From Caviibacterium pharyngocola (GTDB lineage Bacteria > Pseudomonadota > Gammaproteobacteria > Enterobacterales > Pasteurellaceae), in contig NZ_PHGZ01000011.1 in NCBI RefSeq assembly GCF_002795405.1, positions 1 to 42,846 on the forward strand: DNA of 42,846 bases. Direction: 5' to 3'. The position numbers and the translations under genes were made by a program. Of this stretch, positions 37,971 to 42,846 are shown piece by piece (positions within the stretch are counted from its first letter, which is position 1; each line of letters opens with the position of its first letter). Below the pieces are notes generated by a model that did not search any database, was not told the origin of the DNA, and saw only the letters and a list, made by a program, of their open reading frames with translations.

Positions 37971-39182
37971 ATGCAATATGATGTTATCATTGTCGGCGGC
38001 GCAATGGCGGGGGCAACCTTAGCGCTCGCGCTCAGCGCCGAAACGCAAGGCGCAATGCGCATTGCCGTGTTGGAAAAGCAAACGCCGGCGCAACATAATC
38101 AAAGCGGGTTCGATGCGCGTTGTATTGCGCTGTCGGACGGCAGTTGTCGTTTGTTTGATGAAATTCGTTTGCCGGATCAGCGCAGCTTATGGCAAACGTT
38201 GCAAACCGTTGCAACGCCGATTCGCAATATTCACGTTTCCGATAAAGGACATTCGGGCATTGTGGAATTCGATGCGCAAGAATTTCATTTACCTCAATTA
38301 GGCGCCGTGATTGCGTTGAGTGCAAGTGGCGACATTTTGCTTGAGGCGATTCGCTGTTATCCGAATATTGATTATTTGGCGCCGGTGGAAATTGAAAATA
38401 TCCAAATCACGGACAATCACGTCGATATTGCGTTAAAAAACCACCGCACTTTGCAGGCGTCGTTGTTGGTCGGTGCGGACGGTACGCGTTCGCAGGTCGC
38501 TTCGGCGGTCGGCATTGCGCAAGAATGTGTGCGCCAATATGAGCAAACGGCGATTATTGCTAACATTGCCGTGCAGCAAGCGCATCAAAACCGCGCCTTC
38601 GAACGCTTTACCGCGGAAGGGCCGTTGGCATTATTACCTTTCGAGGGAAATTTAATGACCTTGGTTTGGTGCGTTAAAAATTCCGAAGAATTACTCGAAG
38701 CGGATGATGCAGCATTTCTCCAGCGTTTACAACAACGCTTCGGTTGGCGTTTGGGAAAATTACGGCAATGCGGGCGACGTTCGGCATATCCGTTAAATTT
38801 ATACCGTGCCGAGCGGCATATTCACACGCGTACCGCACTTATCGGCAACGCGGCGCAAACATTACATCCGATTGCCGGTCAAGGTTTTAATTTAGGAATT
38901 CGCGATGTAATGACCTTATCCAAACTCATTGCAAATGCTTATAAGACCGGCGATGACATCGGCGCTTACGCGCATTTGCAGCAATACGAACGAATTCGGC
39001 GTGCGGATCAGCAACAAATTATCGGCTTAACCGACGGTTTGGTTTCTATTTTCGCCAACGATTTATTACCGTTGCAAATCGGACGAAATCTCGGTTTAGC
39101 GGCGTTAAGTTTGTGCTCACCGTTGAAACGGCATTTTGCCAAACCAACTTTAGGTCGAATATCCATTAAGGAGAACCAATGA
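37971..39182 (+). CDS. ubiH: UbiH, ubiquinone biosynthesis hydroxylase
   Basis: FAD mono-oxygenase that hydroxylates the ubiquinone ring (2-octaprenyl-6-methoxyphenol hydroxylase step). The 403-residue protein has an N-terminal dinucleotide motif VIIVGGAMAGATLALALSAE, the middle LLVGADGTRSQVA and the UbiH-type FAD motif LIGNAAQTLHPIAGQGFNLG. The GNAAQ wording distinguishes UbiH from UbiI and UbiF, which have GDAAH. It overlaps ubiI by four bases. Confidence 0.94.
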   Translation: MQYDVIIVGGAMAGATLALALSAETQGAMRIAVLEKQTPAQHNQSGFDARCIALSDGSCRLFDEIRLPDQRSLWQTLQTVATPIRNIHVSDKGHSGIVEFDAQEFHLPQLGAVIALSASGDILLEAIRCYPNIDYLAPVEIENIQITDNHVDIALKNHRTLQASLLVGADGTRSQVASAVGIAQECVRQYEQTAIIANIAVQQAHQNRAFERFTAEGPLALLPFEGNLMTLVWCVKNSEELLEADDAAFLQRLQQRFGWRLGKLRQCGRRSAYPLNLYRAERHIHTRTALIGNAAQTLHPIAGQGFNLGIRDVMTLSKLIANAYKTGDDIGAYAHLQQYERIRRADQQQIIGLTDGLVSIFANDLLPLQIGRNLGLAALSLCSPLKRHFAKPTLGRISIKENQ

Positions 39183-40348
39183 AAACCTTTGATCTTGTTA
39201 TTATCGGCGGCGGGATGGTCGGTCTGGCGCTGGCGGCGAGTTTGGCGCAGCAACCGTTAACTATTGCCGTTGTGGAATCTTTTCCGCCAACTATTCCTAC
39301 GGAACGGCTAACCAATCGCGTGAGCGCATTAAACTTAGCCAGCCAAGAATTTTTAACCGAATTAGAGGTTTGGCAGGCGATCTGCGCATTGCGTGCGACG
39401 GCATATGATCAAATGCAAGTTTGGGAAAAAGACAGTTTCGCTCAGATTCAATTCGACACGGCGGGATTGGGGGTCGCGCAGTTGGGACATATCGTCGAAA
39501 ATCATTTGATTCGATATGCGTTATGGCAAAAGGTGGCGGAACAAAAAAACGTCGAATTTATCACCGCACTTCCGCAAAACATCGGAATTACCGAAAGTAA
39601 TGCGGTTTTATCCTTAAATAACGGACAAATGCTTTCGGCGAAATTGGTGGTCGGCGCGGACGGGGCAAATTCGTGGCTACGCAAACAGGCGGATATGCCG
39701 TTAATTTTCCGCGATTACGGACATTCCGCCTTGGTGTGCAACGTTGAAACCGCCGAACCGCACACGCATTGCGCGCGACAAATTTTTGCCGCAGACAGTA
39801 TTTTGGCATTTTTACCGTTACATCAAGAAAATTTATGTTCGATCGTATGGTCGCTACCGCCGGAACAAGCGGACGAGTTGCAACATTGTGACGAAGATGA
39901 ATTTAATAAGCGTTTAAGCGTGGCATTTGATAATAAATTAGGCTTTTGCCGCCTTGTCGGTGAACGTAATGTGGTCAAACTCACGGCACGTTATGCGCGC
40001 GATTTCGCCCGACCGCGCATTGCACTTATCGGCGATGCCGCGCACACCATTCATCCGCTTGCAGGCTTAGGGGTAAATTTAGGTTTTCAAGATGCCCGTT
40101 GCCTTTCGCAAGAAATCAGTAAGAATTTAGCGCAAGGCGTTGATCTCGGCGAATACCGTTATTTGCGGTATTACGAACGTTCGCGCAAAACCGAAGCGGT
40201 TAAAATGTTTATCGCGATGCAGGGGTTAAAAGATCTGTTTAACGGTGCAAATCCGCTGAAAAAACTGATTCGCGGTATAGGACTCAGCGCAACGAATAAG
40301 ATGACATTAATTAAAGAACAACTCATTAAACAGGCAATGGGAATTTAA
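39179..40348 (+). CDS. ubiI: UbiI (VisC), ubiquinone C5-hydroxylase
   Basis: FAD mono-oxygenase for C5 hydroxylation in ubiquinone synthesis. The 389-residue protein has LVIIGGGMVGLALAASLAQ, LGHIVENHLIRYALWQK, VVGADGANSWLRKQADMPL and GDAAHTIHPLAGLGVNLGF. The VWEKDSF and SWLRKQADMPL stretches favour UbiI over UbiF when set against remembered E. coli sequences. It ends the ygfB-pepP-ubiH-ubiI unit, followed at once by a terminator. Confidence 0.92.
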   Translation: MKTFDLVIIGGGMVGLALAASLAQQPLTIAVVESFPPTIPTERLTNRVSALNLASQEFLTELEVWQAICALRATAYDQMQVWEKDSFAQIQFDTAGLGVAQLGHIVENHLIRYALWQKVAEQKNVEFITALPQNIGITESNAVLSLNNGQMLSAKLVVGADGANSWLRKQADMPLIFRDYGHSALVCNVETAEPHTHCARQIFAADSILAFLPLHQENLCSIVWSLPPEQADELQHCDEDEFNKRLSVAFDNKLGFCRLVGERNVVKLTARYARDFARPRIALIGDAAHTIHPLAGLGVNLGFQDARCLSQEISKNLAQGVDLGEYRYLRYYERSRKTEAVKMFIAMQGLKDLFNGANPLKKLIRGIGLSATNKMTLIKEQLIKQAMGI

Positions 40349-40353
40349 CTGAT

Positions 40354-40380
40354 AAAACGCCGCTAACACGGCGTTTTTTT
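40354..40380 (+). terminator. Terminator after ubiI
   Basis: AAAACGCCG (40354-40362) pairs with CGGCGTTTT (40369-40377) around a six-base loop and runs into a T-tract, six bases after the ubiI stop. Confidence 0.92.
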
Positions 40381-40421
40381 ATGCAAAATACACTCGAAAT
40401 AGTGTGCAAAATTGAAACGAA

Positions 40422-40450
40422 TTGCTCAAAAAAAAAAACAAATGTATAAT
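40422..40450 (+). promoter_or_regulatory. Methyltransferase promoter with A11 tract in its spacer
   Basis: TTGCTC (40422-40427) and a perfect TATAAT (40445-40450) are separated by exactly 17 bases. Eleven consecutive A residues (40428-40438) fill most of the spacer. The predicted transcript would start near 40457, about 27 bases before the ATG at 40484. Confidence 0.6.
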
Positions 40451-40483
40451 CCCGCCGTTCTTTTGTTTTTTTTAGGTCTTTTT

Positions 40484-41314
40484 ATGCGCACATCTATTCA
40501 CAAGCTCAAATGGGGATTATTCAATTTAATTGAAGGCGATTTTATCGGTCAATATGCCCGCACTTACGGCGAATGGTCGGAAGTGGAGGTGCAATTCTTC
40601 CTGAGTCGATTGTCCGAAACCGATAATGTGATTGAAGTCGGTTCCAATATCGGTATGCACGCCGTTCCTATCGCGCAAAAAATATCGCAAGGCAAGCTGT
40701 TTTGCTTTGAGCCGCAACGGGTGATTTTCCAAAACTTATGCTGCAATTTATCATTGAATCAATTAACCAACGTTTATACTTATAACGAAGGTGTCGGCGC
40801 ACAAGAAAATTACATTGAAATCGCTACGTCCAATTATGAAACGGCGTGGAATTACGGTAGCTTTTCATTGGATAAAGGATTTAATACCGAAGGAGAATTC
40901 GGCGGCGTCATTGATAAACAAGTGATTCGGGTCAATAGTCTTGATCGCCATCCTGAAATTCAAAAATTAAATTCGCTCGCCTTATTAAAAATTGATGCCG
41001 AAGGATTTGAATTAAATGTGCTGGACGGCGCTAAAGAAACTATCGGACGCCATAAACCGATCATTTTCTTGGAAGCGCATCCGGATAAAGCGGCGGGTTT
41101 GGTTAACTATTTAAGCGAGTTAGATTACCGTTGTTACTGGTTTATTTCGGATCGTTATCAACCGAATAATTATTTTCGACAAGAAAAAAGTATTTCCGGT
41201 TTAGATTTTAATTTAGCTTGTTTCCCGCGCACTTCCGAAGACGGGTTGGCGGACGAATTACGCGCAGATAGCCATTTTTCTCTCGAAAACATTCCGCTCG
41301 TTACTTATTCTTAA
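40484..41314 (+). CDS. FkbM-family SAM-dependent methyltransferase
   Basis: The family is recognisable but the target is not. From ATG 40484 (AGG seven bases upstream, 276 residues) it has SAM motif I NVIEVGSNIGMHAVPIAQKI near residue 46, KLFCFEPQRVIFQNL, and SLALLKIDAEGFELNVLDGA followed by HKPIIFLEAHP, the FkbM pattern. FkbM proteins often O-methylate sugars of glycans or other small molecules. The open frame extends upstream to a TTG at 40412, passing through the A11 tract and a hydrophobic run; I think that part is promoter DNA. It has no biosynthetic neighbours: ubiI precedes and tyrP is convergent. Confidence 0.85.
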   Translation: MRTSIHKLKWGLFNLIEGDFIGQYARTYGEWSEVEVQFFLSRLSETDNVIEVGSNIGMHAVPIAQKISQGKLFCFEPQRVIFQNLCCNLSLNQLTNVYTYNEGVGAQENYIEIATSNYETAWNYGSFSLDKGFNTEGEFGGVIDKQVIRVNSLDRHPEIQKLNSLALLKIDAEGFELNVLDGAKETIGRHKPIIFLEAHPDKAAGLVNYLSELDYRCYWFISDRYQPNNYFRQEKSISGLDFNLACFPRTSEDGLADELRADSHFSLENIPLVTYS

Positions 41315-41315
41315 T

Positions 41316-41360
41316 AAAAAATACCGCACTTATATTGATTCGATAAGTGCGGTATTTTTT
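41316..41360. terminator. Terminator made of an inverted pair of exact uptake signals
   Basis: ACCGCACTT (41323-41331) and AAGTGCGGT (41345-41353) form the core of an 18-base-pair stem with A-run and T-run flanks. It lies two bases after the methyltransferase stop and serves the convergent tyrP as well. Confidence 0.92.
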
Positions 41361-41390
41361 TCGATGATTTTACACCGAACCCATTTTTTG

Positions 41391-42614
41391 CTATCCGGCA
41401 ACGCTCGGTAAGAAACCCCATTGAATGAAAAACGGAATAATCATAATGATCACACCGGTAATCAATGAGATAACCAAAGCAAGATTGCCGCCGGCAACGC
41501 GGTAAGGCAAATTAGGATGCAAACGACGCGCGCGCCAAGCCAGTCCGATCGGCAAAATTAATCCGTAAAAAGCAAACAACAACCCTGCATAACTCAATGC
41601 GGCAATAAATCCTTCCGGATAAAATAATGCGAAAATTAGCGGCGGAATGAAGGTTAAAGGAGCAAGCGACATTCTGTTCGCCGGAAGATTTAAGCGTTTT
41701 AATAAATCGCCGATGCCTTCAAAAATACCCATCGCCACACCTAAGAAAGAAGTGATTAGAGCTAAGGCAGAGAAAATTCGTACCACCTCGCCTAAAATTT
41801 CACTTCCCGTAATTTGTCTGGTTGCTTTAACCAAGCCGTTCAGCGAGGGATCTGCTTGCAAAATCGCGGTAAATTCATTTTGGCTGAGTACTCCGTGCGT
41901 AGAAAGCTGCCATAATACATAGGCGACGAGCGGAATTAATGTGCCTAATAATATCGCCGTGCGAATTTTGCGAATGTCAGCTTCTAAATAAGTATTAATG
42001 CTTGCCATAATGACGTGGAAACCGAATGAGGTGAAGAAAATCGGTACGGCGGAAATAATTAATGCGTTATCTAAAGGAATCGCCAGTAAATTATCCACTT
42101 TGACCTTTGGCAACATCATCAGTAAGACGAGCATAAATGCAATAATTTTTCCGGAAAAAAGTACGCGGGTTAGCCCGTCAACGCCTTTAATGCCAATCAC
42201 GACAAAAGCGCCCAATAATAATGTAAATAGGATAATGCCTGTTTGTAAGGTAAAATCTTGTTCGCCGATATTAATTGTCGGTAATAAGCCTGCCAATAAT
42301 GAACCACCGCCGGTTACATACGCCGATAACAAAGCATAAAGTAGCACTAGCAAGCTGAATGTCGCTAAGATACGCCCCGTCATTCCGAAATATTGTTCCG
42401 CAAGACTGGCCACACCAACATCGGTTCGCGGAGCGGTTTGATAAACCTCCATAAATAACAAGCCCGTGTAAGTCAACAACAGCCATAAACCGAGTAATAA
42501 GGCGAATGTCGCACCAAATCCCATTCCCGCCGAAGTGAGCGGCATTGCTAGCATTCCTGCGCCGATTGTCGTACCGGCGATCATTAATGCACTACCTAAA
42601 ATTTTATTTTTCAT
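41391..42614 (-). CDS. tyrP: Tyrosine permease of the HAAAP family (TyrP-like)
   Basis: Inner-membrane proton-coupled aromatic amino acid permease, 407 residues with about eleven membrane helices. The N-terminus [20 protein letters not shown] and the later [17 protein letters not shown] closely follow the E. coli TyrP pattern ([29 protein letters not shown]). Mtr and TnaB are paralogues, so tryptophan cannot be excluded. I place the start at 42614 by homology, with AAGGAG 12 bases upstream; the frame is open ten codons further. I see no TyrR box in the 232 bases visible upstream, although E. coli tyrP is TyrR-controlled. Confidence 0.88.
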   Translation of the reverse strand: [407 protein letters not shown]

Positions 42615-42794
42615 AAATGAGAGTAACTCCTTAATTCTCATCAATATTAATTAACCCTGTGATTAAAATAATCTGCGTTTTTATACCAAATACAGCCGCA
42701 AATAGCCAGTTCAAGACTAAGAAAGTGCGGTGATTTTTGCTCAAGTTTTCTTTTTCTAAACCCGCAGTTCCACCTTTCCATTTTCCTCAAAAAC

Positions 42795-42826
42795 AAAAAA
42801 ACCGTCAGTCTCTCAACTCACGGTTT
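42795..42826 (-). terminator. Terminator of a gene beyond the right edge
   Basis: AAACCGT (42799-42805) pairs with ACGGTTT (42820-42826), and the A-run on the left gives a T-tract on the minus strand. A leftward gene probably ends just outside the window. Confidence 0.6.
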
Positions 42827-42846
42827 CTCTAAATGTTTTATTAAAC

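Larger units (their letters stand above)
558..42731. repeat. Haemophilus-type DNA uptake signals (about 42 exact copies)
   Basis: The nine-base core AAGTGCGGT/ACCGCACTT starts at: 558, 1049, 2313, 7714, 7919, 8354, 8390, 9522, 11283, 11577, 12507, 13403, 15113, 16484, 16673, 17187, 17894, 18728, 20109, 21095, 21184, 22925, 23434, 24145, 24595, 24820, 26627, 28564, 29526, 32170, 32187, 34705, 35081, 35150, 37029, 37085, 38443, 38832, 39563, 41323, 41345 and 42723. Counted by eye, so one or two may be missed. Most are inside genes; two inverted pairs form terminators. Confidence 0.93.

Noticed and set aside
40412-40483. Upstream TTG start for the FkbM methyltransferase
   Set aside because: No ribosome binding site, and the stretch contains the A11 tract and a strong promoter; ATG 40484 has AGG at seven bases. 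Kept as an alternative in the findings.
1-42846. CRISPR, insertion sequences, prophage, tRNA and rRNA
   Set aside because: I found no repeat-spacer array, transposase, integrase, cloverleaf or rRNA segment. The gene set is core throughout.

Overview
This window is core chromosome of a Pasteurellaceae bacterium. The clearest sign is the nine-base Haemophilus-type DNA uptake signal (AAGTGCGGT or its complement ACCGCACTT). I counted about 42 exact copies by eye, roughly one per kb. Protein content and local gene order (mutL-miaA, pdxST-tyrR-ycjF-ycjX-sap, zapA-6S RNA-fau) also fit this family. I cannot name the species. I see no prophage, insertion sequence, CRISPR array, tRNA or rRNA, so the region is mostly housekeeping DNA.

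Layout. (1) 1-5618: outer-membrane lipid homeostasis. mlaFED runs leftwards and lptCAB-ptsN-rapZ runs rightwards. This is a compact version of the enterobacterial locus, without yrbG, kdsD, kdsC, rpoN, hpf or npr. (2) 5700-13214: fabB, mnmC, metG, mrp/apbC and an unrecognised lipoprotein gene, separated by hairpin terminators. (3) 13455-20060: a packed run of tsaE, amiB, mutL, miaA, hfq and hflX. (4) 20057-24050: vitamin B6 synthesis (pdxST) with its divergent MocR-type regulator, then a short TyrR. (5) 24153-32164: ycjF and ycjX, then the divergent sapABCDF transporter operon. (6) 32204-34463: an amino-acid (probably cystine) ABC transporter. (7) 34586-40348: fau, 6S RNA and zapA leftwards, then ygfB, pepP, ubiH and ubiI rightwards. 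(8) 40422-42614: an orphan FkbM-type methyltransferase with its own promoter, then a tyrosine permease gene.

The points most worth a second look are these. The PtsN (EIIA-Ntr) protein has lysine where the phosphorylated histidine should be, in a locus that also lacks rpoN and npr. An A11 homopolymer fills the spacer between the -35 and -10 elements of the methyltransferase promoter, which suggests phase-variable expression. The SapD and SapF ATPases have substitutions at the H-loop and at the catalytic glutamate respectively. A perfect TyrR box overlaps the -35 of the tyrR promoter. Uptake signals are paired into terminators, including one pair with matching substitutions in both arms. I did not find a clearly new multi-gene system; the non-phosphorylatable PtsN and the possible promoter switch are the closest candidates.
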